From a virus: a stretch of DNA of 64,000 bases. Under the pieces are notes generated by a model that saw nothing but the letters and a program-made list of their open reading frames with translations, was not told the DNA's origin and ran no database searches. Location of the stretch: positions 62,001 to 126,000 of IMG/VR virus record IMGVR_UViG_3300042889_001503; one strand, written 5' to 3'. Made by a program: the position numbers and the translations under genes. This document shows, piece after piece, positions 1 to 10,773 of this stretch (position 1 is the first letter of the stretch; the number at the start of each line of letters is the position of its first letter).

Positions 1-1
1 A

Positions 2-3000
2 AGATGTTTTACCGGTTACACTAGAGTTACCTCAGAGGTCACAGGTTTAACAACTTGTGCTTGTTGTAATAATTCTGTTGTTAATAGTAGATGTATCTAT
101 GTTTATCCACCTAGACCAACTAAAGCGGATTGTGATGGTTGTATTAGTTGTGGTTGGGAATATAAAATACACGATTGTCCATTACCTACACCAACACCAA
201 CTCCAACACCAACTCCGATACCGGTCCCTTCAAATTGCGAACCAATCACGGCTTGTACTGCGGGATGTACTTGTGTACAATGTATATCTTGTAACGATTG
301 TCAAACTTGTGATAATTGTAATGTAACTCCGGGTTCAGTTGAGAATACTTGTGAGAGTGACCCATTGTTTGATTCAATGTCAAACGCATTATCATTTAAA
401 TTATGTGGTGACCCACATAACCCTCAAATTGGTGTTAGATTACTAAGATTTACCGGAGGATGTGAGACTAGTGGAAGTTGTTCAACAACAGGAATTACTT
501 ACACAACAGGATACACTATAGACAATTATTGTACACCACCAATTTATCCTTATTGTTTAGAAGTTAATCCAAGTTATTTAGATATGGAACATTGGTTTCA
601 TATTACAGCCGTTTGGGAGAGATATACTTGGTTAGACACTTGTGACTTATGGTATAGAGGGGGTATTGGAGATATCACGGAGAAAAAATATTTAGATGGA
701 TTAGCAAATAACTCAAAAGAGTTAATCACTGTTCCATATACACAAACTTGTGGGACTGACCCACAACAAATTGATTTGGTTAATCTAAATGAGAAATGGT
801 TGATTGATAAGGATTTTAGAAAAGGAAGATTAAAAATATACATTAATGGAAGAATATTCCACACATTTCAAGATATTGAGGAAATTATCCCAAGAGCATT
901 ATCCACAGATAAGGAAAAACAAGTCGGTGTTCCTTATAATATTTCGTGGGGTGGTGGAACCCAAGGTTTAAGAGAAAATTTAACTTTCTCGGCAATTACC
1001 GGAACAACTTATATCCAAGACCCGGAATGTTTACCAACTAACGATTTGTTAGGAACAACGTTTAGTGGATTAACGACTGATATATTATTAGAACAAAATT
1101 TTGGTGGAACATTTGATGGGGGTATATCTCAATTCAGAATGTATGTGGAGCCATTATCATCAGACGAAGTTAAACATAATTTTAAATTATTAAAAGATAC
1201 GTTTGATATGTTTAATCCTGATTGCCCTGATTGTGGTGAAAATTTCTGTCCGGTTGATGATTTTACATATGTGATTAATGGTCCTACTCCAACACCTACC
1301 AATACTCAAACACCAACACCCACATCAGAACCATTAAATTTAACCCTTTTCGTGGAATATACACCGGGTTCTATAATTGCGTATTATAGATTAGTATTGA
1401 ACCGTTCATATAGTGAAGAAATAAATGTTACTTTTGAAAATGTTCTAAATGTCTATAGTGGGACTCCGATTACAATATTTACTGGTGTTACGGTTAGTTT
1501 AGGGGATTTATCAGGACAAACTATTGTTACAATAAATGAAGATTATAACAACTATAATGGGGAACCATTTTTTAGTCAATTATCGGGAACTCCGAATGGA
1601 AGTACGTGGGAAATAATTTTAATCCAACCAACACCAACCCCAACACCAACTAATACCGTAACTCCAACTAATACCATAACACCAACTAATACCGTAACTC
1701 CAACTAATACCATAACACCAACACAAACCTTAACTCCGACTAATACCATAACACCAACACAAACCTTAACTCCGACTAATACTCCAACTGAAACACCAAC
1801 TCAAACCTTAACTGAAACTCCGACAAACACTCCAACTCCGACTATTACAGAAACTCCAACTAATACTCCAACAAATACCTTAACACCAACTCCGACCCCT
1901 ACACCAATTATACCATTAGTTTTAATACAAGGTTTATTTTCTTATGAAGGTTGCATACCTTGTGAGACTTCTTGTTTATTAGGTTTAATTACTTTATATA
2001 CAGAACAATCGTGTGTTGATTTTATTACTGTTGGATGTCACTTGTATCTTGATTCAGAAGGAACAGAAAATGCTGAGAAAGGATATTACAATAGATGGGA
2101 TGGAACACCAGGACTATTGTATATCGATAAGGAAGGGTTAGTATTAAATATAGATGTATGCCCACAACCTACACCAACACCTACTTTGACATCAACCTCA
2201 ACACCTACTCCAACACCACCATCTTTAGTTACAATTAATCTATCTTCGTGGGGGCTTGGTACTCCTTGTACACCATCTGTTCTTCCTACACCTATTACTT
2301 CCTACACCTCTGCAGCATGTTTAGCTGCAATAACAGTAGGATGTATAATATATACAAATAATAGAGGAGCACTCCTTTCTCAAGGATATTATAACTTTTA
2401 TGATGGTTATTTTTATGTAAACAATATAGGAGAAGTGGTAAATATTAATGTTTGCCCACAACCAAACCCAACACCAACAATGACTCAAACACCAACTGAA
2501 ACTCCAACAAATACACCTACTCAAACACCAACTAACACAGAAACACCTACGCAAACTCCGACACAAACCCCAACACCAACTAATACAGAAACACCAACAA
2601 ATACACCAACTGAAACCCCAACAAATACACCAACACCAACAACAACATTAACTGAAACACCGACTCAAACACCTACACCAACACAAACAGTAACCCCATC
2701 ATCAACACCACCACCACCATTTGTTTCTGTTTGGAGAACAACATCCGCTTCAGAATCAATAATATTACCTTATTCATCTTTAGGAACATATTCAGGAACT
2801 ATAGATTGGGGGGACGGAAGTACCTCAGCAAACACAAATGCAAATAAAACTCACACATATACAACACCGGGATACTATACTGTGACTATATATGGTTTAA
2901 TTAATAAATTTAGTTTCGGTAATTACTTTGGAAGTTATGGTAATATTTACGAAATATTACAGTGGGGACCTTATTTTAATTTAGGTGTTGGAACCACTAG

Positions 3001-5134
3001 TCAATTTAGTAATTGTAGTAATTTGTCATTAACAAATGTTAGTGATACATTAAATTTAAGTGGTATAACAAGTTTACAAGGAATGTTTACTAGTTGTAAC
3101 AATTTATCAACAATAAATAATGTAAATAATTGGAATGTTTCTGGTATTACAAGTATGTATGGTATGTTTTTTAACACTCAATTTAATAGTGATATTAGTG
3201 GTTGGAACGTTTCAAATGTAACAACTATGGAGCGAATGTTTTCAAGTTCTAATGGACCATTTAATCAACCAATCGCTAATTGGGATATTTCAAAAGTTCA
3301 AAGTATGCGTTCAATGTTTCAAAATAGTCAGTTTAACCAACCTATTGGAAATTGGAACGTTTCAGGTGTAACCGATATGCAAAATATGTTTGATGGTAGT
3401 CAATTTAACCAACCATTATCCGGATGGAATATTTCAAATGTTAATTTACAACAAATATTTAAAGGGTCACAATTTAATCAGCCAATAGGAAATTGGGACA
3501 TTTCAAAAGTTATTAGTGTACAGGGTATGTTTGATAGTGGTACATTTAACCAACCAATTGAGAATTGGAATATGTCCGGTATAACTAGTATTAGTGCGAT
3601 GTTTAATGGTAACACCTCATTTAATCAATCATTATCGGGATGGAATGTTTCAAATGTAACAAGTATGTTTTTTACGTTTGGTAATTCAATATTTAACCAA
3701 CCTATTGGAAATTGGAATGTATCAAAGGTTACTAATATGGTAGCAGCGTTTCAAGATTCACAATTTAATCAACCATTGTCAGGATGGAATGTTTCAAAAG
3801 TTGTTTCCACTCAACAAATGTTTTATGGGTCACAATTTAATCAACCTATAAATAATTGGAATGTTTCGGGTGTTACTAATATGAGAGCTATGTTTCAAAA
3901 TTCACAATTTAACCAAGATATCTCGAGTTGGAATGTTTCAAAAGTTGATAATATGTACCAAATGTTTAGTGATTCACAATTTAACCAAGATATTGGAAAT
4001 TGGAATATTTCAGGTGTAACCGATTTTACTAATTTTATGTTAGGAAAAACACCAGCAACATTCTCGACAACAAATTTAGATTCTATTTATAATGGATGGT
4101 CCACAAAAAACCCAAAAACAGGAGTAACAATTAATTTTGGTTCAGCCAATTATACATCAACAGGTTCCTCAGGAAAAGCTATCCTTACAGGTTCAACCGG
4201 AAGTGGAGGTTATGCTTGGACAATAACAGATGGTGGTATATTTATTGTTCCAACACCAACACCAACTAATACGGAAACCCCTACACCAACACCAACTAAT
4301 ACGGAAACCCCTACACCAACACCAACATTAACTGAAACACCGACTCAAACACCAACAACAACATTAACCAACACACCTACACCAACACAAACACCTACAC
4401 CAACATCGGCTTCAACACCGACTGTTTTTTCAGCATTTACTGATGATTATAATAGAGCCACATTATCTCCGGGTGGAACACCATCTTTAGTTTATACAAA
4501 CACAAATACTGGTACGGGTAATGCAACAATATCGGCATCAACTTATGTAAATATTGCAAACGGTGGTACTGCGGGACAGTCATATACCACAGTACCTCTT
4601 TCAGGATTTGGTTCACCATTTAACCCAACATTGTCGAGTAATAGTGGAACACTTGAATGGTCGTTTAATTTAAGAACAAATAGAAACTCCATATTCTCAG
4701 GATTTCTTGCGTCGTCATACGGAGGAGCAGTTGTATTAGCAAGTACAACAACTAACCTTCAAAATGCCGGTAACGGATACGCATTAGTTTATGGTAGTGG
4801 GGGAACAAGAAACTGGAGATTTGTTAGATATACCGGTGGTTTAGCGGGAACACAAACCACCATAATTACGGGAGGTGTTTTCGCGGCAAACACTAATTAT
4901 GTTAGTGCGAGAATTGTATACGCTCCGGCAACAAATACTTGGACATATTATTTTAGAGATGATGGTGCTGTTGCTTGGGGTGACCCAACAACTGTAAGTA
5001 CGTTAATTGGTAGTGTGGTTGATAGTACGTATACCTCATCATTAATGAGTTCATTTGGTGTGTTCTTTAACTATTCAACAGGGGCAAATCAAAATTTACA
5101 ATTTGATAATTTAAGGGTATTAATAACAGGTTAA
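2..5134 (+). CDS. Giant modular tail fibre/adhesin, 5' end outside window
   Basis: The frame is open from the first bases, so the N-terminus lies upstream; about 1710 residues are visible. In order: a Cys-rich segment (bases 40-330), a concanavalin/LamG-like region (about 390-1200), Pro-Thr-rich linkers (1285-1325, 1624-1910, 2167-2220, 2458-2710, 4246-4425), two copies of a Cys-containing about 80-residue module (about 1915-2160 and 2225-2460), a PKD-like domain with the WGDG signature (about 2720-2900), BspA/DUF285 repeats with W-N/D-V-S-x-V-T-x-M-x-x-M-F units (about 2980-4080), and a C-terminal jelly-roll-like domain (4427-5131). These modules are typical of surface-binding proteins, so I infer a host-recognition fibre. 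The C-terminal domain recurs in the gene at 6218 and the PKD-BspA unit in the gene at 10774. Exact receptor and virion position are unknown. Confidence 0.8.
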   Translation, partial: RCFTGYTRVTSEVTGLTTCACCNNSVVNSRCIYVYPPRPTKADCDGCISCGWEYKIHDCPLPTPTPTPTPTPIPVPSNCEPITACTAGCTCVQCISCNDCQTCDNCNVTPGSVENTCESDPLFDSMSNALSFKLCGDPHNPQIGVRLLRFTGGCETSGSCSTTGITYTTGYTIDNYCTPPIYPYCLEVNPSYLDMEHWFHITAVWERYTWLDTCDLWYRGGIGDITEKKYLDGLANNSKELITVPYTQTCGTDPQQIDLVNLNEKWLIDKDFRKGRLKIYINGRIFHTFQDIEEIIPRALSTDKEKQVGVPYNISWGGGTQGLRENLTFSAITGTTYIQDPECLPTNDLLGTTFSGLTTDILLEQNFGGTFDGGISQFRMYVEPLSSDEVKHNFKLLKDTFDMFNPDCPDCGENFCPVDDFTYVINGPTPTPTNTQTPTPTSEPLNLTLFVEYTPGSIIAYYRLVLNRSYSEEINVTFENVLNVYSGTPITIFTGVTVSLGDLSGQTIVTINEDYNNYNGEPFFSQLSGTPNGSTWEIILIQPTPTPTPTNTVTPTNTITPTNTVTPTNTITPTQTLTPTNTITPTQTLTPTNTPTETPTQTLTETPTNTPTPTITETPTNTPTNTLTPTPTPTPIIPLVLIQGLFSYEGCIPCETSCLLGLITLYTEQSCVDFITVGCHLYLDSEGTENAEKGYYNRWDGTPGLLYIDKEGLVLNIDVCPQPTPTPTLTSTSTPTPTPPSLVTINLSSWGLGTPCTPSVLPTPITSYTSAACLAAITVGCIIYTNNRGALLSQGYYNFYDGYFYVNNIGEVVNINVCPQPNPTPTMTQTPTETPTNTPTQTPTNTETPTQTPTQTPTPTNTETPTNTPTETPTNTPTPTTTLTETPTQTPTPTQTVTPSSTPPPPFVSVWRTTSASESIILPYSSLGTYSGTIDWGDGSTSANTNANKTHTYTTPGYYTVTIYGLINKFSFGNYFGSYGNIYEILQWGPYFNLGVGTTSQFSNCSNLSLTNVSDTLNLSGITSLQGMFTSCNNLSTINNVNNWNVSGITSMYGMFFNTQFNSDISGWNVSNVTTMERMFSSSNGPFNQPIANWDISKVQSMRSMFQNSQFNQPIGNWNVSGVTDMQNMFDGSQFNQPLSGWNISNVNLQQIFKGSQFNQPIGNWDISKVISVQGMFDSGTFNQPIENWNMSGITSISAMFNGNTSFNQSLSGWNVSNVTSMFFTFGNSIFNQPIGNWNVSKVTNMVAAFQDSQFNQPLSGWNVSKVVSTQQMFYGSQFNQPINNWNVSGVTNMRAMFQNSQFNQDISSWNVSKVDNMYQMFSDSQFNQDIGNWNISGVTDFTNFMLGKTPATFSTTNLDSIYNGWSTKNPKTGVTINFGSANYTSTGSSGKAILTGSTGSGGYAWTITDGGIFIVPTPTPTNTETPTPTPTNTETPTPTPTLTETPTQTPTTTLTNTPTPTQTPTPTSASTPTVFSAFTDDYNRATLSPGGTPSLVYTNTNTGTGNATISASTYVNIANGGTAGQSYTTVPLSGFGSPFNPTLSSNSGTLEWSFNLRTNRNSIFSGFLASSYGGAVVLASTTTNLQNAGNGYALVYGSGGTRNWRFVRYTGGLAGTQTTIITGGVFAANTNYVSARIVYAPATNTWTYYFRDDGAVAWGDPTTVSTLIGSVVDSTYTSSLMSSFGVFFNYSTGANQNLQFDNLRVLITG

Positions 5135-5148
5135 CAAAAAAATAAAAT

Positions 5149-6216
5149 ATGTCAAATACAATAACGATACAAAGTATAAATTATAGTGGGGAGGTTGCAA
5201 ATATTTTGTTTAAACCTAACGGTGTTAATGTGGTTATAAATTTAGGTAATCAAATATTACCTTATGTGTTTAATCCGTCATTATTAACACCACCTCGTAA
5301 TGTATATGGTGTTTACACTATATTAGTTGAGGGGGCGGATTGTCCTGTTATTATGAATGTTCCGGTTCCTACTCCTACACCAACACCAACACCGACTGTT
5401 ACAAACACTCAAACACCGACAGCTACACCAACACTAACCCCAACTCCTTCTTTCAACCCTTGTAAAGTTCCTACACAAACACCAACAACCACCACTACAC
5501 CAACTACCACACCGACCCCAACAATAACACCTACGGAGACTTGTACGAACCCATGTGGATGTTACGCCCCAATACCACCAACACCAACACAAACACCAAC
5601 CAATACACACACTCCGACAAATACACCAACACCAACATTAACACCAACTCCGGTATATTATGCTAAGTTATTTATTGAACCTGTAAGTGGGTCTGAAAGT
5701 ATTGGTCAATGGATGTATGATAGTGGTTCTAATTTCTTTGGTTTTACAAACAATACACAACCAACACAAGACCAAACACAATTTAATATTGATATGAACA
5801 AATATGTTGATTTCAGTGGTTGGACTAGTGGTGAGTTCCCACCAATAATTAGTCAAACGGTTCCTCAAATTTCAGGAGGGCTCGATAGTTTTGGTAACCC
5901 AATAGTTGCCTATAATTTCTTAACAACCGAAGTGTTGCAAGGTTATGTTGGTGGTTTAGGGTGGTATATTTGGATTATCCCAATTTCATTAACTAATAAT
6001 GGAAGACAAACAATTATTGATTTTAATGAAAGTAATGATTCTAATTTATTAACAAATATATATACTGAAGATGCAATTAACACATATACATTTACCTACA
6101 CCGGAACAACAATTCCACAAACAACATACCGAGTTTATACAACATATCCTAACATAATATTTAACATTACCGATAACAATAATATTTATTTTAGAGGTAA
6201 TACCATAACACAATAA
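5149..6216 (+). CDS. Pro-Thr-rich fibre-associated protein
   Basis: This 355-residue protein begins 14 nt after the preceding fibre gene. It has a small beta-rich N-terminal domain (residues 1-75) ending in an NVPVPTP transition, then about 90 residues of Pro-Thr-rich linker with a short Cys-containing interruption, then a C-terminal domain of about 190 residues I do not recognise. The N-terminal domain resembles that of the gene at 19274 (pattern NLG-x-Q-x-x-P, then YG-x-Y, then NVP-x-P), so it may be a shared virion-anchoring unit. The next gene starts 1 nt downstream, so translation is probably coupled. A structural role is inferred from composition and neighbours only. Confidence 0.6.
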   Translation: MSNTITIQSINYSGEVANILFKPNGVNVVINLGNQILPYVFNPSLLTPPRNVYGVYTILVEGADCPVIMNVPVPTPTPTPTPTVTNTQTPTATPTLTPTPSFNPCKVPTQTPTTTTTPTTTPTPTITPTETCTNPCGCYAPIPPTPTQTPTNTHTPTNTPTPTLTPTPVYYAKLFIEPVSGSESIGQWMYDSGSNFFGFTNNTQPTQDQTQFNIDMNKYVDFSGWTSGEFPPIISQTVPQISGGLDSFGNPIVAYNFLTTEVLQGYVGGLGWYIWIIPISLTNNGRQTIIDFNESNDSNLLTNIYTEDAINTYTFTYTGTTIPQTTYRVYTTYPNIIFNITDNNNIYFRGNTITQ

Positions 6217-6217
6217 T

Positions 6218-9200
6218 ATGAGTAATTTTTTAAATAACATACCAGTTTCACCTATAAAATCATTAGGTAATCCTTCTGTTCGTAATAACGCAACATTTGG
6301 AACAAATTTCAGTATCCTTCAAACAGGGGGGTATATGGAAGTTTACAATTTAACCGATTTAGATTACATAATCCCTAACGGTTATCAAGGTTTAGTTGAA
6401 TATTCCGGTAATACGATTCCGGTTCAGTTACAAATTGGGACGGGTCAAATTTTTTCACCTAATGTGTTAACATTAAATTCTGACAACATTTCTTCAGGTA
6501 GAAGAAAATTAGGGATGTTAGTTTATGTTTATGAAACCAAAAAAATATATCAATACAATATTGATAATTATGATACGTTATGGAACAACGCTACCGGAGC
6601 AACAGGTCCGGGGGGTTCTACAGTAGTTATATCAAATTTTGGAACAACGGTTAAAAATAACTCACCTGAAGGTATTGTGTTAATTAATGCTTGGACGGCA
6701 TCAACAATATCAGGTATTAATGGTTATGACGATACAAACGCTTCTTGGAGAGTTCTTCAAACATTTACCGGAGGAACAGTAACGGGAGCAACAATATTTA
6801 CAGATGGTTTAACTGCAAACACAATATCGGCAACAACATATCAAAATTTGCCTGCAACACCTTTCTTACCATTATCAGGAGGAACAGTGACCGGAGCAAC
6901 AATATTTACAGATGGTTTAACTGCAAACACAATTTCCGCAACAACATATCAAAATTTGCCTGCAACACCTTTCTTACCATTATCAGGAGGAACAGTAACG
7001 GGAGCAACAATATTTACAGATGGTTTAACTGCAAACACAATTTCCGCAACAACATATCAAAATTTGCCTGCAACACCTTTCTTACCATTATCAGGAGGAA
7101 CAGTAACGGGAGCAACAATATTTACAGATGGTTTAACCGCAAACACAATTTCGGCAACAACATATTATAATTTACCAAAAGACGTTTTTATTACCGGAGG
7201 AACATATTTCCAAGGCAACACTATTTTTACAAATAGTACAGGTGGTACTTTTAATATTTTTGGACCATCTAATTATGACCCGGGAGTTATTAGTGGTAAC
7301 ACAGGTTGGTCAAGTAATAATGACGGGTCAATTAATTTACCGCAGATAACGGTTGCATTATACGACAACCCTAATTTTTTTGAGCCTCTTAAATTTTATT
7401 CAATTTCAAGCGGAACCACAGGTGTCGGGTCACTTCCGGCATTAATAAATAACGACACAAATTATATTATAATTGAATATAATAATGGGGTTCCTAGATA
7501 TAATGTTTTAGATAATGAGGGGACTGTTGATTTTAGTAGTATTCTATTATATATGATTGTCTATCGAACAAATAATTTTATTCACGTTTTAGAGTTTGGT
7601 GATGAGGGTGCGGGTTTACCAAGTAAATTAAATGAACGTATTGTATATACAGATAGATTCGCGAGAGAAAGTGGTTGTTCGTTAGGTTTAAGTGGAAGTA
7701 CAGGTATTGTAACCTTATCTTCAGGTGTTGTTTGGAACGCCACTAATCGTCAAATAGTTAATGACACAACTTCATTAGGACTTTTTTTTAGAAATTTCCA
7801 TTCAGGCGGTACGTGGGTTTATACCACAACAGCAAATACAATTAATAATCTTTACTATGATAATGGTACTGATTTAGTATCAGCAACCGCAGGAAAATAT
7901 TTAGTTAATTGGTATTTTAGAGGACAAGAATTAAATGACCACTTATATGAGGTGGTTAGTGATGGACAATTCGATAATATATTATTAGCGGACGCTTCAA
8001 GTGAACCAAATTTACCTGAACTAATTACATCACACACATTTTTGGTTGGTAGGATTATTATTGAGGTAAGTGCGACAACAGGTATTACACAGTCGGCATT
8101 TTCATCAGTATTTCAACCAAGTGGTGCTCCCGGAGTTCACAATGATTTAACGAACATACAAGGAGGTCTTCCTAACCAATATTATCATTTAGATTCAAAC
8201 AAATATAATAATTTAGCATTAACAAATATTGATAATAATTTTAGTGCGGGACAAACATTTGCATCAGGGTTAACTGCAACTACAATATCCGCAACAACAT
8301 ACCAAAATTTACCACCAACACCTTTCTTACCTTTATCAGGTGGAACGGTAACAGGTCAAGTAATACTAAAAAATAACTCGAGCCCATTAATAATCACAAC
8401 CGATAATTATAGTCCGGGGATATCAGGTAATATACTATTTTACGGGGATATCACGGGGTCAACTAATGGGAAGTCAATTAGTTCTAGGTCAAACGGGGGT
8501 GGAAATCCAGGGAATTTAATCCTTCAAGAATTAGGGAATGGTAATGTTGGTGTTAATACAAATGTTGTCAATCCAATATTAAATTTTAATTTAGATGTAA
8601 ACGGTACTTTTGGTGCGACATCAGTATCAGCAACAACTTATTTTAATTTACCGGCAACACCTTTCTTACCATTATCAGGAGGAACAGTGACAGGTGCAAC
8701 AAACTTTACAGGAGGTTTAACCGCCACTACTATTTCAGCAACAACATACCAAAATTTACCACCAACACCTTTCTTACCATTATCAGGAGGAACAGTAACG
8801 GGAGCAACAATATTTACAGGAGGTTTAACGGCAAATACAATATCCGCAACAACAATAAGTGGGGGAACTGTAGTTCTTAACTCAACCAATCTACCGTCAA
8901 CACCGATTGCTGTTTCAGCATTTACTGATGATTATAATAGAGTTACTCTATCACCCGGAGGTTCACCATCGTTAACCTACACAAATACAAATACAGGTGC
9001 TGGTAATGCAACAATAACGGCATCAACTTATTTAAATATTGCAAACGGAAATCCTGCGGGTCAGTCATACACTACGGTACCATTATCCGGTTTTAACTCA
9101 CCATTTAATCCAACATTATCATTAAATACTGTAAATGTTGAATGGTCATTTAATCTAAGAACAAATAGAAACACCATATTTCCAGGATTCTCAGCCGGTA

Positions 9201-10240
9201 CCTATGGAGCTGCAGTTGTTTTAGCGGGTACTAGTGGAACACTTCTGAATACCGGTAACGGATACGCATTAGTTTATGGTGGAACAGGAACAAGAAATTG
9301 GAGGTTAGTTAGATATACCAGTGGATTATTTGGTACTAGAACAGATATAATTTCAGGAGGTGTTTTCGCGGCAGGTACTAATTATGTTAGTGCAAGAATT
9401 GTATATACGCCATCAACAAATACTTGGACATACTATTTCAGAGACGATGGTGCAGTTGCGTGGGGTGACCCTACAACCGTAACAACATTAATTGGTAGTG
9501 CAGTTGATAGTACATACACGTCTAGTTTAATGAGTTCTCTTGGAGTATTCTTTAATTATTCAACCGCAGCAAATCAAAATTTACAATTTGATAATTTAGT
9601 TGTTAAACTAAACTCACCTTCTGTATTTACTCCTCAAAGTTATTTAACGTTGAAAAATTACGCAAATACTGAAGTATTTGATGTTAAAGATGATGGTTCA
9701 GTAACATCGACCGGACTTATATCATCAACCGGGGGTATCTCAGGAACAACAATTAGTGGTGGAACATATTTTGGTAATGGTAGTGCACTTACGTTGGGTC
9801 AATTTGGTACGATGATAACAGGTTCTACCTCATTACTCGTTACCAATACAACTACATTACTAACATTAATACCGGGATTGACCACTACAATAACTGTACC
9901 TACACAAACTATGGTTTGTATACAAACAAATGGTGGGGTTAATACCGTTGGAACCACAACAACTAGTGGTTCGGCAATTGATGTGGCATTAGTGGTGGAT
10001 GGTATTATATTACCCAACGGTGGATATCAAAGAATGTATGCCGACAACCCAACGGGAAATGCTACGGTAGGAAACTGGGTCGCAAATTGGAATATGTCGG
10101 TTATTATAACATTATCAGCAGGAATTCATACTGTTGAGGTTGATACAGCAACTGTTCAGGGTCAAAACGCCACGGTAAGTGGTGGTTTTGGAGCAATAAA
10201 CCAAGGCACATTAACAATAATGATATTAAAAAATACATAA
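6218..10240 (+). CDS. Large tail fibre protein with 108-bp tandem repeats
   Basis: This 1340-residue protein has a short N-terminal globular region, a brief collagen-like G-A-T-G-P-G-G stretch near residue 130, and four consecutive 36-residue repeats around LPLSGGTVTGATIFTDG (bases about 6766-7170), with degenerate copies at about 8270-8360 and 8640-8850. LPLSGG-T-x-TG repeats are common in trimeric phage fibre shafts. A middle beta-rich domain (about 7250-8130) follows the first array, then a jelly-roll-like domain (about 8909-9610) homologous to the C-terminus of the gene ending at 5134, and a final TNF/C1q-like beta domain (about 9780-10237). It is most likely a receptor-binding fibre. The repeats are near-identical in DNA and could expand or contract. 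Confidence 0.8.
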   Translation: MSNFLNNIPVSPIKSLGNPSVRNNATFGTNFSILQTGGYMEVYNLTDLDYIIPNGYQGLVEYSGNTIPVQLQIGTGQIFSPNVLTLNSDNISSGRRKLGMLVYVYETKKIYQYNIDNYDTLWNNATGATGPGGSTVVISNFGTTVKNNSPEGIVLINAWTASTISGINGYDDTNASWRVLQTFTGGTVTGATIFTDGLTANTISATTYQNLPATPFLPLSGGTVTGATIFTDGLTANTISATTYQNLPATPFLPLSGGTVTGATIFTDGLTANTISATTYQNLPATPFLPLSGGTVTGATIFTDGLTANTISATTYYNLPKDVFITGGTYFQGNTIFTNSTGGTFNIFGPSNYDPGVISGNTGWSSNNDGSINLPQITVALYDNPNFFEPLKFYSISSGTTGVGSLPALINNDTNYIIIEYNNGVPRYNVLDNEGTVDFSSILLYMIVYRTNNFIHVLEFGDEGAGLPSKLNERIVYTDRFARESGCSLGLSGSTGIVTLSSGVVWNATNRQIVNDTTSLGLFFRNFHSGGTWVYTTTANTINNLYYDNGTDLVSATAGKYLVNWYFRGQELNDHLYEVVSDGQFDNILLADASSEPNLPELITSHTFLVGRIIIEVSATTGITQSAFSSVFQPSGAPGVHNDLTNIQGGLPNQYYHLDSNKYNNLALTNIDNNFSAGQTFASGLTATTISATTYQNLPPTPFLPLSGGTVTGQVILKNNSSPLIITTDNYSPGISGNILFYGDITGSTNGKSISSRSNGGGNPGNLILQELGNGNVGVNTNVVNPILNFNLDVNGTFGATSVSATTYFNLPATPFLPLSGGTVTGATNFTGGLTATTISATTYQNLPPTPFLPLSGGTVTGATIFTGGLTANTISATTISGGTVVLNSTNLPSTPIAVSAFTDDYNRVTLSPGGSPSLTYTNTNTGAGNATITASTYLNIANGNPAGQSYTTVPLSGFNSPFNPTLSLNTVNVEWSFNLRTNRNTIFPGFSAGTYGAAVVLAGTSGTLLNTGNGYALVYGGTGTRNWRLVRYTSGLFGTRTDIISGGVFAAGTNYVSARIVYTPSTNTWTYYFRDDGAVAWGDPTTVTTLIGSAVDSTYTSSLMSSLGVFFNYSTAANQNLQFDNLVVKLNSPSVFTPQSYLTLKNYANTEVFDVKDDGSVTSTGLISSTGGISGTTISGGTYFGNGSALTLGQFGTMITGSTSLLVTNTTTLLTLIPGLTTTITVPTQTMVCIQTNGGVNTVGTTTTSGSAIDVALVVDGIILPNGGYQRMYADNPTGNATVGNWVANWNMSVIITLSAGIHTVEVDTATVQGQNATVSGGFGAINQGTLTIMILKNT

Positions 10241-10241
10241 T

Positions 10242-10742
10242 ATGGAATATACAAATTGGAATTTTTTGACGATTGTTTTATATCAAAATATTTTAGAAAT
10301 AAATAGTCTTTTAATAATGAGAAGGGATATTAATACAATGGATAGTATTTCAGTTAAAAATCTATTGAATGACGTTTCTAATTCTATTGTGTTAGACGCA
10401 ATAAAAACACAAAATGGGATTTCCGATTGTAAGAATTGGGATGCAATCGAAATACGTTTATCGTTAAATGATGAAGTATATAAAAATTTTAAATCAACAA
10501 GAAGTGAATTTGACAACAATCAATTTGATTTAGGTTATTTTTTATATGACGCATTTGTTGCTTTATCATTAGACGATATTGATAATCAACAAATTTATAT
10601 ACCATCAGACACTCTTTATTCGGAAGAGTTAATTATTAACCAAAATGAAGAACCTATTTTTTCCGGTATAACAACTACATTTAAAACCGTTGATGGATTA
10701 ACTGTTGTAATTAAAAATGGGTTAGTAATTTCAATTGGTTAA
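10242..10742 (+). CDS. Unknown small protein in fibre cluster
   Basis: This 166-residue protein starts 1 nt after the large fibre gene. I do not recognise it. The first 25 residues are hydrophobic and atypical; an in-frame ATG at 10317 (MRRDINTMDS) would give a 141-residue product and may be the true start. The body is acidic and mixed alpha/beta, with a C-terminal beta-hairpin-like end (TVVIKNGLVISIG). Position between two fibre genes suggests a fibre chaperone or small fibre component, but no motif confirms this. Confidence 0.55.
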   Translation: MEYTNWNFLTIVLYQNILEINSLLIMRRDINTMDSISVKNLLNDVSNSIVLDAIKTQNGISDCKNWDAIEIRLSLNDEVYKNFKSTRSEFDNNQFDLGYFLYDAFVALSLDDIDNQQIYIPSDTLYSEELIINQNEEPIFSGITTTFKTVDGLTVVIKNGLVISIG

Positions 10743-10749
10743 TTAGGAC

Positions 10750-10757
10750 TATTTATT
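10750..10757 (+). promoter_or_regulatory. TATTTATT element before second BspA fibre gene
   Basis: One copy of the recurrent TATTTAT(A/T/C) element, 16 nt before the ATG at 10774. It lies in the left arm of an imperfect inverted repeat (ACTATTTATT, 4-nt loop, AATGAATAGT). Promoter function is inferred from recurrence. Confidence 0.4.
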
Positions 10758-10773
10758 AAATAATGAATAGTTT

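Noticed and set aside
57-326. 89-residue open frame at the window start
   Set aside because: It overlaps the first fibre gene, whose frame is open from base 2 and encodes a coherent Cys-rich and Pro-Thr-rich protein.
365-367. TTG at 365 as the start of the first fibre gene
   Set aside because: The same frame is open to the window edge with sensible protein sequence, so the gene starts upstream of the window.
1624-2710. Short repeats resembling a CRISPR array
   Set aside because: They are degenerate Pro-Thr codon repeats in frame within a fibre gene, with no unique spacers or cas genes.
6745-7170. 141-residue repeat-rich frame inside the fibre repeats
   Set aside because: It is the shadow of the 108-bp repeats in another frame; Asn/Ile/Arg-rich composition is not protein-like.
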